From contig NZ_AKGD01000001.1 in assembly GCF_000271305.1 (NCBI RefSeq), positions 2,219,501 through 2,283,500 of the forward strand: a stretch of DNA of 64,000 nt, given 5' to 3'. The first letter of the stretch is position 1. Each line of letters starts with the position of its first letter. The DNA comes from Hydrocarboniphaga effusa AP103. Its GTDB lineage: Bacteria > Pseudomonadota > Gammaproteobacteria > Nevskiales > Nevskiaceae. Positions 1 to 8,696 of this stretch are shown piece after piece. Made by a program: the position numbers and the translations under genes. Below the pieces are notes generated by a model, which did no database searches, had not been told where the DNA came from, and saw only the letters and a list, made by a program, of their open reading frames with translations.

Positions 1-491
1 AGACGCTCCTTGCGGGCAAGGAGCGGCAGTGGCCGCAGGTCTTCGCCATCCACAAACAGAAGGTCAAATATGTAGAAGACCAGGCGTCTCTGTTCCTCGC
101 GCGGCACCTCCCCGCCACCGCGAGGCAATGCGCGTTGGAGGCGCTGAAAGCTCGTGAGTCCGTCGTCACGGACATAGCAAAGCTCGCCATCGAGAATTGC
201 CGACATCGTGTTCAGAGCGCCAAGTGCATCTCGAACGAACGGAAAAGTGTCACTCCAGTTCAAACCATTCCGGGAGCGCAGGGCTACGGCATTCTCGTAA
301 CGGCGCGCTAGCAGCCGGTAGCCGTCGAATTTGATCTCGTAGACCCAATCGCCCGCCGCGGGGGGGCGGTCAACGAGCGTCGCGAGTTGAAGATCAACAG
401 AATCCAGTGCAGGAGGCCGGCTGGCGGTTGAACGGCGCGGCCCTGACGGCCGGGTCTTCATTGACGGTGGCTTTCGAGTTGGACTGCCCAT
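1..491 (-). CDS. ligD: ATP-dependent DNA ligase, LigD-type (partial, runs off left edge)
   Basis: The reverse strand encodes an open frame that leaves the window at position 1. It contains the nucleotidyl-transferase active-site motif EIKFDGYR, whose lysine is adenylated, then an ILDGELC segment and YIFDLLFVDGEDLR, all typical of the ligase domain of bacterial non-homologous end-joining LigD. About 55 residues precede the motif, so the LigD phosphoesterase domain is not in front of it; a polymerase domain could lie beyond the edge. The ATG at 491 is the working start. The frame stays open further upstream, to a TAG near 714, so a longer N-terminus is possible. No Ku gene is in view. The ligase identity is secure; start and domain complement are not. 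Confidence 0.75.
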   Translation of the reverse strand, partial: MGSPTRKPPSMKTRPSGPRRSTASRPPALDSVDLQLATLVDRPPAAGDWVYEIKFDGYRLLARRYENAVALRSRNGLNWSDTFPFVRDALGALNTMSAILDGELCYVRDDGLTSFQRLQRALPRGGGEVPREEQRRLVFYIFDLLFVDGEDLRPLPLLARKER

Positions 492-647
492 GTCCAAAGC
501 TAGGCGCCGAAGGCTGAACCGGCGCCGCGCGAAGGTTGGGCCCGTCAAGCTGTCAACCTCCGTGACCTCTCGCTCCTCCCAGCGGTGAGCGCGACGATCC
601 CCAGGCAAAACCGCAAGCGGGAAGGCAGGGCGGTTCCGAATTGTCAC

Positions 648-662
648 CTGAACAGAGTTCAG
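648..662. promoter_or_regulatory. Palindrome CTGAACAGAGTTCAG, possible operator
   Basis: A perfect inverted repeat, two CTGAAC/GTTCAG halves around three bases. It lies between the small reverse-strand gene and the ligD fragment, on the upstream side of ligD. Close relatives occur at 964-978 and 1933-1947, each upstream of another reverse-strand gene, which suggests one repressor controls the three. The protein that would bind it is not in view. Confidence 0.45.
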
Positions 663-713
663 CCCCGGAAAAGGCTGGTCGGCCGGCGGAGTGCCGACCG
701 ACCAGCATCGATG

Positions 714-917
714 CTAAACGCCGCCGCTCTTCATCCCTTTGCTGGTCTGGCGCTTCTCCTTCTTCAAAGCGGCCATGAGGTAGGTCGAGATCGTGTGTTC
801 GACAACATTCTGGGTGCCGTACACCTTGGCCAGCTCATCGAGCTGCTTCCAGGCGCTGGTGGGCATCGTGATCTTCAGGGGGCGGGTTTCGGGGACGTCA
901 GGGGTCGAAAGGAACAT
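714..917 (-). CDS. Small hypothetical protein, 67 aa
   Basis: A 67-residue protein starting MFLSTPDVPETRPLKITM. An RBS-like GGAG lies about nine bases before the ATG. The middle (TSAWKQLDELAKVYG..VVEHTISTYL) looks like a short amphipathic helical module, and the C-terminus is lysine-rich, suggesting a small DNA- or nucleic-acid-binding or accessory protein. I do not recognise the family. It sits between the ligD fragment and another unknown gene on the same strand and shares their upstream palindrome. The context is mobile-element DNA. The real-gene call rests on the RBS, the plausible composition and the operator upstream. Confidence 0.55.
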   Translation of the reverse strand: MFLSTPDVPETRPLKITMPTSAWKQLDELAKVYGTQNVVEHTISTYLMAALKKEKRQTSKGMKSGGV

Positions 918-963
918 GGGGCATCTCCAGTAGGTAAGCGCCAGCCGGAATTGGCTGGGCTGA

Positions 964-978
964 CCACACAGTGTTCAG
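964..978. promoter_or_regulatory. Degenerate copy of the GAAC-N3-GTTC palindrome
   Basis: The right half TGTTCAG is intact and the left half is degenerate; 11 of 15 bases match the copy at 1933-1947. It lies about 47 bases upstream of the 67-aa gene on the reverse strand, where an operator or promoter would be expected. Confidence 0.3.
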
Positions 979-993
979 CGCCGGAACCTGCGC

Positions 994-1818
994 TTACGAC
1001 TTGGGGCTGGTAGGCCATTCGCTCTGGGGAAACCAGCTCTCCTGACCCTGCACGGCCCGCCGACAGAGGACCGACAACGGTACCCGCTGCACCGTGCGCG
1101 GCGTAGTCCACCGGATCGTCGAAGGGATTTGCACGCGCTGGCCAGGAGGTATGCGGTACTGGGCCTGCTGCTGGTCCAAATAGAAGTAGAGCTGCTTGAC
1201 CTGCGTTCGAATCTGGCGCCACCCAGGTGCAACCGACAACGATCTGACCAGCTGGCGAAGGCGATCATCCGGATGCTGCACACAGTGGCGGATGTGGGCG
1301 CGCATCTCATCCATCACCTGCCGGCGGAAGCGCCAGGTCCACATGACCGGCTTGATGGGTTTGCCGGCCGGCCCTGCGAGCTTCTTACGATGGGCTACTG
1401 GCACCGGCTCGCGCACAAGCTCGTATCGGCCCCACCAGGTGATCGCCGACCTTACATCGTTGGCATTCCGCCAGCGTTCCATCGTCAGCAGTGGATGGTC
1501 TCCCTCGGTTCTGAGGAGCCACCAGTTGAGATCGGTGGTGCCGGCCTGCGGGAAGAGATGCAAGGCGAACACCGCCTGACCTTTCGCACGCCGGCGCGAC
1601 TTCTGAACCTTGTCGCCGGCGAGGTCATAGCGCTCATGAAATCTCGCCGAAAGAGCTAATGCGCGGTCGGCGGGGACGGTTCCGGATACGTACTGCGTGT
1701 AGCCGCGGCTGACATCGAGAAGCAATAGGCGCATGGCAGCGGTGACCGTGGTGGGTACCAGCGGGTCATAGCCGGCTCCAGCCGGCGAGCCGGCATGCAA
1801 CGTCACTATAGTTTCCAT
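994..1818 (-). CDS. Uncharacterised protein, 274 aa, mobile-element context
   Basis: The reverse-strand frame is open from 1947, but only a TTG is available there; the ATG at 1818 (METIVTLHAG) is the better start, with a GAGGT about 13 bases before it. The protein is rich in Arg, Trp and Gln, with segments such as FALHLFPQAGTTDLNWWLLRT and MERWRNANDVRSAITWWGRYEL, and has no signal peptide or membrane segment. I cannot assign a family. Composition and place next to ligD and an unknown small gene fit genes carried on integrative elements. Codon use looks coherent along the whole frame, supporting a real gene. Confidence 0.6.
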   Translation of the reverse strand: METIVTLHAGSPAGAGYDPLVPTTVTAAMRLLLLDVSRGYTQYVSGTVPADRALALSARFHERYDLAGDKVQKSRRRAKGQAVFALHLFPQAGTTDLNWWLLRTEGDHPLLTMERWRNANDVRSAITWWGRYELVREPVPVAHRKKLAGPAGKPIKPVMWTWRFRRQVMDEMRAHIRHCVQHPDDRLRQLVRSLSVAPGWRQIRTQVKQLYFYLDQQQAQYRIPPGQRVQIPSTIRWTTPRTVQRVPLSVLCRRAVQGQESWFPQSEWPTSPKS

Positions 1819-1932
1819 GGAAGGGCATACCTCAGTAGAAGAGATTCCTAGGGAGCCGAAGTGGCTCCGCAGAAACAGTCTTCCGCTCCGGTACACGGCC
1901 TCATTCCCCAGCGCGAGGGAGATGTTCCAGCC

Positions 1933-1947
1933 CTGAACACTGTTCAA
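1933..1947. promoter_or_regulatory. Palindrome CTGAACACTGTTCAA, possible operator
   Basis: TGAACA-C-TGTTCA is a perfect dyad of six-base arms around one base. It lies about 115 bases upstream of the preferred start of the 274-aa gene and at the left boundary of the long non-coding region before the reverse transcriptase. It could therefore act on either side. Confidence 0.4.
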
Positions 1948-1949
1948 GT

Positions 1950-3270
1950 GCCTCGAACCAAGGGGCGCGTGACCACCGCGTGATGTACCTGGCTACCAAC
2001 CAGGAATGAGGGGGTTACCGCCCCCGCTCGAAAGCACGGGTCGGCTTGTTGCCGACCATGCGGGCCTAACCAGTCCGCAGACCGCCGTAGCCGGATGCTC
2101 GTAATGGAGCTCGTCCGGTTGCAATGGGAGCTGCAAGGTGAAATTCCTTGCAACGACCCAATCCTCGCCGGTTCGTCGCCGGTGAGATTGGGCGACGCGG
2201 AAACGGGAGTCTCGGTAACGAGATCACCCCTGTGTCGGGAATAGTGGGAGTGTTCAAGGCGGGAATACCGCCAAGAACACGTCAATACCACTCGCGGGTG
2301 GCCGGTGACGGTCGCACGTGTACGCAACACGTGGGTTCTTGCGATCGACGAAGGAAGCGAAAGTTTTATAAGTCGATCGGCCTAGCGGGTCTGCCAAAGG
2401 GCAGGTCCGGCGACAGGAATGACCCGGTGGCGAAAGCTGCTGGGCATTGTGATAGCTCAAGCGTGTAACGGCCTCTGCGCGACAGAGGCTTTTGCGAGTA
2501 GCGGTGATGCTGTGACGCCCCCTCCAGTGGGGCTGACCGTGGATGCAAGCGTGAGGGTGGTAGGTGATGGGCTTGGGAATCTCGCCACACTGAAATCCGG
2601 AGAAATCCGGGGAGCGTGCAACGCACGACGCCCGAAACGTGATGTCCAGCAGCTAAGCGGTGAACCCGATGACTAACGCGGGAAAAGCCTGTCACGCCGG
2701 GGTGGTTCCCGGGTCAAGTGGCTGGCAGGAGCGTGATGAGTAGGAGGCTGGAGAAATCCGGCGATGCGCGAAACGATGCGGTCGAAGTGCAGCGCATTCT
2801 TCGAAAGAAGGTACGAAAGTTACAGCGGTCGAAAAGGTGCTTACGGGGCACGTGCCCCATCGAGCGGTGAGCGAAGACTGAGGCGTGGAGCTGGAACCCG
2901 GGTGGTGCCGGGGCCGGAAGATGGACGGGTGGTGCCGTCGTTTTCCCACGTCGAAGTCGAGCGGAGCTGGGTGAAACCGGCGCCAATCAGATCAATTGAA
3001 CAGGAGGCAGCGAATGAAAAATCGTGGGGTGACTCCCGAGTATCGTCCGGTCACGTCGTAACGTGGGTTGCAGCGCCAGAGCTGTGTGCGGGAGACCGCA
3101 ATAAGGTCAGTAAACGGATGTATCTTGTATGGCAACTCGGCTCCCCCCACCAACTGGTGGGGGGAGCATTCCACCTGTCTAACTGCGGCAAAATACCCTC
3201 CATGAATCGAAAGCGCTTTCTGTGCTTTAAGCAGAGTTCGAAGTTTCGTGGCTTTGAAATAGAAAAGGAC
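1950..3270 (+). ncRNA. Candidate large structured RNA upstream of the RT gene
   Basis: About 1.3 kb has no convincing protein gene on either strand but a dense set of strong hairpins. These include 2039-2057 (7-bp stem), 2132-2152, 2157-2192 (14 bp with one bulge), 2250-2280 (6 bp, symmetric AA/AA loop, 5 bp), 2315-2333, 2342-2379, 2423-2444 (9 pairs closed by a GAAA tetraloop), 2471-2489 and 2845-2858. A GTAA-capped stem lies near 2210. GNRA loops occur when read on the + strand, toward the RT gene. The style recalls group II intron domains, but I see no domain V hairpin here or behind the RT, and the RT is not a maturase. A template or guide RNA for the downstream RT, or a degenerate intron, are the two readings. 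Exact ends are unknown. Confidence 0.5.
3140..3167 (+). other. Perfect 13-bp inverted repeat just upstream of the RT gene
   Basis: GCTCCCCCCACCA at 3140-3152 and TGGTGGGGGGAGC at 3155-3167 form a very stable hairpin, about 107 bases before the RT start. No T-run follows, so it is not a standard terminator. It could cap the 3' end of the upstream RNA, set a processing point, or shield the RT ribosome-binding region. Confidence 0.6.
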
Positions 3271-3274
3271 TTCC

Positions 3275-6235
3275 ATGGCCTTATCTGAGGAAGATTTCTT
3301 TGACCTCGGAAATCTTTATGTGGCCTACAGGAAGGCTAAGGCCGAGGCCTTCTATGAGAATACGCACTTCCATGCGGTGGCCTATACCAAGTATGAGCAG
3401 TCGCTTGATTCAAATCTGAAGCGGCTTCGCGCCCGATTGACAGTTCGGAAAGCAAATTGGTTCGAGGACCCTGCGTTTATTGGAGGCTATGCGTTCCTTC
3501 CAAAATCGATCGACACATCAGAATGGGAGCAGAAGAGCGAAGGTCACTTTCGAGCGCTCGATCCTTGCGAGGACTGGTTGCATCGCTTTAATGACACGGG
3601 TAGAAGAGCGCCCGCCTCATTGCGCCTGGTAATCCGGGCGACCGTAGATTTTCAGATCATCTCTTCGCTCTGGATTATGCTGGTCGGGCATCTGTACGAT
3701 TCCGTGCTCGACAGAAAGGCATCCTTCGGAAATAGACTTAGACGCTCGTACCGGGAGGCCGCATTTGGAGGCGTCAATTTAGCCACCCCTGCACTTTTCG
3801 CACCATACTTTTCTGCATATAGAGAGTGGCGAGAAGGCGGGCTGTCAGCAATGGAGGGAGCGCTCAACGAAGGGAAAAGCATTCTCGCCATCACGATGGA
3901 CGTTGAGCAGTTCTATCATCGAGTCTCCCCCGATTTCTTGCTAAAGAAATCGTTTTTGGAATCCCAACGTATAGAGCTATCGACCGCGCAACGTCGCTTT
4001 ACAAAACAACTCCTCACAGCCATCGGCACTTGGTACAAAAAGACGCCCGACTTCAGAACTCGGCCGGAGGGCGCAATTCCGGTTGGTCTCTCTGCATCGA
4101 AGATCATCGCTAACGTACTCTTGGCAGATTTCGACTATGCGGTGACTGATAAATTGAAGCCGATCTACTACGGAAGATACGTCGATGACGTATTCCTCGT
4201 ACTGGAAACGGCGGAAGAATCAAGCGGGGGGGCAGGACAAGTCGCCAGACGAATTGCTGAGACGCTTGATCCAATGGTCAAAGTGGTTGATGCAGGCAAG
4301 GGGCCACTATCACTTCAACTGCACCTGCCCTATGCAAAGGACTCGAAGCTGATCTTCGCGGGGCCAAAGCAAAAAATATTTGCCTTGTCGTCCGCTCACG
4401 GCGCTGATTTGGTACATCACATCCGAGACCAAATTCGTCAGCAGTCAAGTGAATACCGGCTTCTACCTTCGGTACCTGACACGAGTATAGCGATGGCATC
4501 ACGTGCGCTACTCGCAACGCCGAACGCTGCACTCCAAGCAGATGCTCTGCGAAAGGCAGACGTTGTTTCAGTAAGGCGCCTCGGATTTTCACTGCTCCTC
4601 AGCGACATCGAAACCTATGCAGCCGATCTTCGGCCTCGATCTTGGAGCAAAATTCGCTCCGAGTTTTATGGACTGGTGAATCGACATGTTATCACCCCCA
4701 AGGGCTTCTTTGAGTTTTTTGGCTATGTACCTCGCGTATTCGGCCTGATGCTGAGTTGTGGTGATACTAAGGAGGCGAAGAGTCTCGTGGCCAAGCTATC
4801 GTCGATATGCGACTTGATTGAAAGAACAACAACTCTTGGCGAAGGCGAGGGCACTCATAATTTCGCATTCTGCAAGCAGCAGTACGCCCTCGCTCTCCTG
4901 CAAGTCGGCCTGCAGGCAGCGACAGCGAGGTCCGTCGATGTTACCCCCGGCTATCTAGGAGTTCTTCGAAGTATCAAAGCACTGTGGAAGTCACTAACGG
5001 TTCCTTCCACAGTCGCAACTCTGGAGACCCTCGTAAAGCAAATGCTCCTCGCGGACTGGGGCCGAAGGCCATACAAAGATTATTGGTTTCAGGATCAGTC
5101 CGACGATGAGAATGGACCGAAGATTCCGAAGACTTTGGCGGTGAGACGCCAACTGCGGCTCGGCGCAATCCGGCGGTTTAGGCAGGAAACTACCGATCTA
5201 AAGCGGCCTCACTGGCCAGCATTAGCGTTCCCCACACGCCCCCTTCGGGTTGACGAAATAAGCCTTGTTGCCCCGAAGTGCCTTTCTGACAGCAAACTTT
5301 TCCGGGATGCTATCCGGACCATAAGAGGCGCGGAGGTCATCTCGTCGGACACGCTGGGATTTGCTGGTGGCAACGATCGAGCAACAGTATCGTATTTTGT
5401 TGCCAACGGAAGGCCACGAGATCGAGTAAGAATCGCCGTTACCAGCGTCGGAACATCAGTGGAACAGTGGGAAGCAGCAGCGAAAGGCAAGCAGGACCGT
5501 TCGATAGAACGCTACGTTGCATTTAACGGGCTAATAAATCGGATACTAAAAGAGAAAAAACTTCCCGACTATATTGCTTTTCCCGAGCTTAGCATCCCCC
5601 TTCGCTGGGCTCTGCGCGCCGCAAGGAAACTTGCCACTAATGGCGTCTCACTCCTTGCCGGAGTGGAATACCATCGAGACAGAGCTACTAGGAAACTGCG
5701 GAACGATTGCCTTGTTTCGCTGACAACGTATTGGGCAGGCTACGCTGGTAGTGTCGTGGTACTCCAGCCAAAGTTTGAACCCGCTCACGGCGAAAGAATC
5801 GAGCTGAGAAAGCTGACCGGTAAGACAGACAATTTTTTCAAGCCGACGGGAGGCTGGGAAAAACCCACCCTCTATGCCCATCGTCAGTTTGTCTTCTCGG
5901 TTCTGATTTGCAGCGACCTCACAAACATCGCCTACAGACGCGATCTGCGCGGCGAAGTTGACGCGATATTTGCGCTCGAATGGAACCAAGATACGAAGAC
6001 CTTCTCGTCACTCGTCGAATCTACAGCGAACGATCTACATGCCTTCGTTATTCAGGCGAATAACCGAAAATATGGTGATAGCAGAATTAGATCGCCAGCC
6101 AAACAAGACTACGCTCGCGATGTTGTCCAAGTAAAAGGGGGCGTAAGCGACTATTACGTGCTAGGCGAGCTTGATTACTGTTGCCGCTCGCTGAAAACTG
6201 ACCAGCAAATCGAGGATCTGCTCGCGGAAAATTGA
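3275..6235 (+). CDS. Reverse transcriptase-nitrilase fusion, UG1/DRT1-like putative antiphage protein
   Basis: A 986-aa protein. The N-terminal half is a reverse transcriptase: ITMDVEQFYH (metal-binding D209), PVGLSASKIIAN at 269-280 and YVDDVF with the YxDD box at 302-305. The C-terminal third, about 715-970, is a carbon-nitrogen hydrolase fold with the full E-K-C triad: E771 in AFPELSIP, K833 in QPKFEPAHGE and C879 in VLICSDL. Between them (about 400-650) lies a helical region of no recognised fold. RT plus nitrilase in one chain is the hallmark of the UG1/UG5 class (defence-associated RT type 1). The ATG at 3275 follows AAGGAC. Base composition is visibly more A+T-rich than the flanks, as expected for acquired DNA. 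From C969 onward the reading frame lies in an inserted IS21 end, so the native C-terminus is lost. Activity after this truncation is uncertain. Confidence 0.85.
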   Translation: MALSEEDFFDLGNLYVAYRKAKAEAFYENTHFHAVAYTKYEQSLDSNLKRLRARLTVRKANWFEDPAFIGGYAFLPKSIDTSEWEQKSEGHFRALDPCEDWLHRFNDTGRRAPASLRLVIRATVDFQIISSLWIMLVGHLYDSVLDRKASFGNRLRRSYREAAFGGVNLATPALFAPYFSAYREWREGGLSAMEGALNEGKSILAITMDVEQFYHRVSPDFLLKKSFLESQRIELSTAQRRFTKQLLTAIGTWYKKTPDFRTRPEGAIPVGLSASKIIANVLLADFDYAVTDKLKPIYYGRYVDDVFLVLETAEESSGGAGQVARRIAETLDPMVKVVDAGKGPLSLQLHLPYAKDSKLIFAGPKQKIFALSSAHGADLVHHIRDQIRQQSSEYRLLPSVPDTSIAMASRALLATPNAALQADALRKADVVSVRRLGFSLLLSDIETYAADLRPRSWSKIRSEFYGLVNRHVITPKGFFEFFGYVPRVFGLMLSCGDTKEAKSLVAKLSSICDLIERTTTLGEGEGTHNFAFCKQQYALALLQVGLQAATARSVDVTPGYLGVLRSIKALWKSLTVPSTVATLETLVKQMLLADWGRRPYKDYWFQDQSDDENGPKIPKTLAVRRQLRLGAIRRFRQETTDLKRPHWPALAFPTRPLRVDEISLVAPKCLSDSKLFRDAIRTIRGAEVISSDTLGFAGGNDRATVSYFVANGRPRDRVRIAVTSVGTSVEQWEAAAKGKQDRSIERYVAFNGLINRILKEKKLPDYIAFPELSIPLRWALRAARKLATNGVSLLAGVEYHRDRATRKLRNDCLVSLTTYWAGYAGSVVVLQPKFEPAHGERIELRKLTGKTDNFFKPTGGWEKPTLYAHRQFVFSVLICSDLTNIAYRRDLRGEVDAIFALEWNQDTKTFSSLVESTANDLHAFVIQANNRKYGDSRIRSPAKQDYARDVVQVKGGVSDYYVLGELDYCCRSLKTDQQIEDLLAEN

Positions 6236-6241
6236 CCAGGG
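6179..6241 (+). repeat. IS21 left terminal repeats
   Basis: Two related repeats: the outer from 6179 to about 6205, ending ACTGACCA, and the inner from 6218 to 6241, ending TTGACCAGGG. They mirror the repeats at 8642-8694 and would be the transposase binding sites. They also supply the final 18 codons and stop of the RT gene. Confidence 0.8.
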
Positions 6242-6296
6242 TGTTCCGACTTAGCCTGCGGGGTTTAAGGCCCAGCAGGGAGAAGAGGTGCACACC

Positions 6297-7793
6297 ATGG
6301 CGACATACGCGAAAGTCCGCAGGATGCGGCTTCGGGACGGGCTATCGATCAGCGAGATCGCACGACGCACGAGCCTGTCGAGAAACACGATCAAGGCGTG
6401 GCTGCGGGAGGCGACCCGCAGCGAGATGAAGTACCGGCGCCCTGCCGGCCCCAAGAAGATCACGGACCACGAGCAGTGGCTGCGCAAGGCGCTGGAGGCC
6501 GATTCGCGCCGTCCGCGTCGAGAGCAACGCACCGCCCTGAAGCTGCATGCGCAGCTCAAGGACCAGGGCTTCACCGGCAGCTACGCGCGCGTCACAGAGT
6601 TTGTCCGTAAGTGGCGCGCCGAGCTGGGTGCGGTCAGCGCCCGAGCGGTCTACGTGCCGCTGACCTTCACCTGGGGCGAGGCCTTCCAGTTTGACTGGAG
6701 CGAGGAGCGCCTCGTGATCGGCAGCATCTGGCGCAAGGTGCAGCTGGCACACATGAAGCTGTGCGCCTCTCGCGCCTTCTGGCTCGTGGCCTATCCGAGC
6801 CAGGGCCACGAGATGCTCTTCGACGCCCACACGCGCTGCCTGACCGGGCTGGGCGGGGTCGCCCGGCGCGGCATCTACGACAATATGAAGACGGCGGTCG
6901 ACCAGACCCCGCGCAAGGATCGCGGTCGCGTCGTCAACGCGCGCTTCGCCGCGATGACGGCGCACTATCTCTTCGATCCCGACTTCTGCAACGTCGCCTC
7001 CGGCTGGGAGAAGGGTCGCGTCGAAAAAGGCGTGCAGGATGCCCGTCGCCGGATCTGGCTCGACGCTACGCAGCAGCGATTCGGCAGCTTCGCCGAGCTC
7101 AATGTCTGGCTGGCGACCCAGTGCATGGAGGCCTGGTCAGCGCCGCACCCGGACTTCTCCGGCATGACGATCCGCGAGGCCTGGGAGCACGAGCAGCCAC
7201 AGCTGATGCCGATGCCCACACCGTTTGACGGCTACGTCGAGCTGCCGGCCAGAGTGTCGAGCACGAGTCTGGTGTCGGTCGCCCGCAATCGCTACTCAGT
7301 GCCGTGTCGGCTGGCGGGCCATCGCGTCAGCGTGCGGCTGTATCCGGAGCGCATTGTCATCGTCGCCGATCAGTCGATCGTGGCCGAGCATGCCCGCGCC
7401 GTCGATCGCGATCATGTCGTCTACGACTGGCAGCACTACCTGCCGCTGATCGAGCGCAAGCCCGGTGCGCTGCGAAACGGTGCGCCGTTTGCCGATCTGC
7501 CGGACCCGCTGCAACGGCTGCGTCGGGCTTTGCTCAAACGTGACGGCGGCGACAAGGTCATGGCACAGGTGCTCATGACGGTGCCGACGCACGGATTGGA
7601 GGCGGTGCTGGTCGCCGTCGAACTGGTGCTCGACAGCGGTCGGCCCAGCGCCGAGCACGTCCTCAATGTCCTCGCGCGACTTAGGGAGGGACCACCACCG
7701 CAGACGGTCGAGACCTCCCTGCAGGTGAAGGCGGCGCCGATTGCCGATACCGAGCGTTACGACACGCTGCGTACGGAGCTGAGCCATGGCTGA
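6297..7793 (+). CDS. istA: IS21-family transposase IstA
   Basis: About 498 aa from the ATG at 6297, preceded by GAAGAGGT; an in-frame ATG 9 bases earlier is less likely. An N-terminal helix-turn-helix ([21 protein letters not shown]) binds the IS ends. The catalytic triad is visible as D in AFQFDWSEE (about residue 133), D in RGIYDNMK (about 195) and E in KGRVEKGV (about 244). Length is normal for the family and there is no frameshift, so the transposase looks intact. It overlaps istB by 8 bases, the usual translational coupling. Confidence 0.93.
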   Translation: MATYAKVRRMRLRDGLSISEIARRTSLSRNTIKAWLREATRSEMKYRRPAGPKKITDHEQWLRKALEADSRRPRREQRTALKLHAQLKDQGFTGSYARVTEFVRKWRAELGAVSARAVYVPLTFTWGEAFQFDWSEERLVIGSIWRKVQLAHMKLCASRAFWLVAYPSQGHEMLFDAHTRCLTGLGGVARRGIYDNMKTAVDQTPRKDRGRVVNARFAAMTAHYLFDPDFCNVASGWEKGRVEKGVQDARRRIWLDATQQRFGSFAELNVWLATQCMEAWSAPHPDFSGMTIREAWEHEQPQLMPMPTPFDGYVELPARVSSTSLVSVARNRYSVPCRLAGHRVSVRLYPERIVIVADQSIVAEHARAVDRDHVVYDWQHYLPLIERKPGALRNGAPFADLPDPLQRLRRALLKRDGGDKVMAQVLMTVPTHGLEAVLVAVELVLDSGRPSAEHVLNVLARLREGPPPQTVETSLQVKAAPIADTERYDTLRTELSHG

Positions 7794-8589
7794 TCTGATC
7801 AATGATCTGAAGCGGCTGCGCCTGTATGGCATGGCGGCTTGCTATGCCGAGGGCCTGGAACAAGGCTCGACGACGGGCCTGACCAGCTACGAGACCCTGC
7901 TGACGCAGCTGGTACAGGCCGAATCAACGGACCGGGCGATGCGCTCGATCCGCTACCAGATGCACGTCGCGCGCTTTCCGATCCACCGCGATCTGGCGGG
8001 TTTCGATTTCGAGCAGTCGAAGGTCGACCGCCGGCAGATCACCACCTTTGCCACGACCGCCTTCACCGAGAAGGCCGAGAACATCGTGCTGATCGGCGGT
8101 ACTGGCACCGGCAAGACGCATCTGGCCACGGCGCTGGGGATCGAAGCCGTCGCCCGCCATGGCAAGCGGGTGCGCTTCTACTCGACCATCGAGCTGGTCA
8201 ACACGCTGGAGAAGGAGAAAGCCGCTGGAAGGGCTGGCCGGCTGGCGCACCAGCTGATGCATCTGGACCTCGTGATCCTCGATGAGCTGGGTTACTTGCC
8301 GTTTTCGCAGGCCGGTGGCGCGCTGCTGTTTCACCTGCTGTCGAAGCTCTACGAGCACACCAGCGTGATCATCACGACCAATCTGGTCTTCGCCGAATGG
8401 GCGTCCGTCTTCGGCGATCCGAAGATGACCACGGCGCTACTGGATCGACTGACGCATCACTGCCACATCGTCGAGACCGGCAACGAGTCCTATCGCTTCC
8501 GGCACAGCAGTCACATCGCCAAAGCACGTATCAAGTCCAGGGAGCAGGCCAAGACCCGGCAACAGGAGGAAACCGACGAGACGATCTGA
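7786..8589 (+). CDS. istB: IS21-family helper ATPase IstB
   Basis: A 267-aa AAA+ ATPase that assists IstA in target capture. Walker A is [14 protein letters not shown] at about residues 103-116 and Walker B is [12 protein letters not shown], followed by the sensor region [13 protein letters not shown]. The ATG overlaps the istA stop. The product is full length and intact, and ends about 105 bases before the right IS boundary. Confidence 0.93.
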   Translation: MADLINDLKRLRLYGMAACYAEGLEQGSTTGLTSYETLLTQLVQAESTDRAMRSIRYQMHVARFPIHRDLAGFDFEQSKVDRRQITTFATTAFTEKAENIVLIGGTGTGKTHLATALGIEAVARHGKRVRFYSTIELVNTLEKEKAAGRAGRLAHQLMHLDLVILDELGYLPFSQAGGALLFHLLSKLYEHTSVIITTNLVFAEWASVFGDPKMTTALLDRLTHHCHIVETGNESYRFRHSSHIAKARIKSREQAKTRQQEETDETI

Positions 8590-8641
8590 CGACCAGCGAT
8601 AGAATCAAACCACGCCGGCAGCATCCGCCGCCGGCCTCCAT

Positions 8642-8696
8642 CCCTGGTCAATTTTCAACGAGCAGTGATGGTCAGTTCTCGGTGAGCGCCAACACC
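8642..8696 (+). repeat. IS21 right terminal repeats
   Basis: The inner repeat at 8642-8665 is the inverse of the left inner repeat. The outer repeat at 8666-8696 contains GGTCAGTTCTCGGTGAGCGC and is identical over 31 bases to 8985-9015. The IS proper probably ends at 8694. Confidence 0.8.

Larger units (their letters stand above)
6179..8694 (+). mobile_element. IS21-family insertion sequence
   Basis: A complete element of about 2.5 kb with istA and istB and matching multi-repeat termini. The left end begins TGTTGCCGCTC at 6179 and the right end, read inward, begins TGTTGGCGCTC at 8694. Each end holds two internal copies of a (GA)AAACTGACCA / GAAAATTGACCAGGG repeat, as IS21 elements do. The bases flanking the two ends do not form a target duplication, which implies rearrangement after insertion. 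The element lies inside the 3' end of the RT-nitrilase gene. Confidence 0.85.

Noticed and set aside
585-1013. Forward-strand open frame of 142 aa
   Set aside because: It overlaps the palindromes and the 67-aa reverse-strand gene and has low-complexity Arg/Gly composition typical of GC-rich shadows.
1819-1947. TTG-initiated extension of the 274-aa protein
   Set aside because: The extension has no RBS and starts inside the palindrome; the ATG at 1818 is a better start.
1950-3270. A complete group II intron with the RT as its intron-encoded protein
   Set aside because: Hairpins and GNRA loops look similar, but no domain V/VI is seen after the RT gene, and the RT has no maturase or endonuclease domain and carries a nitrilase domain instead.
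2764-3288. A 174-aa open frame upstream of the RT gene
   Set aside because: It crosses several strong hairpins including 3140-3167, has no recognisable domain or good RBS, and overlaps the RT start; it is better explained as non-coding RNA sequence.
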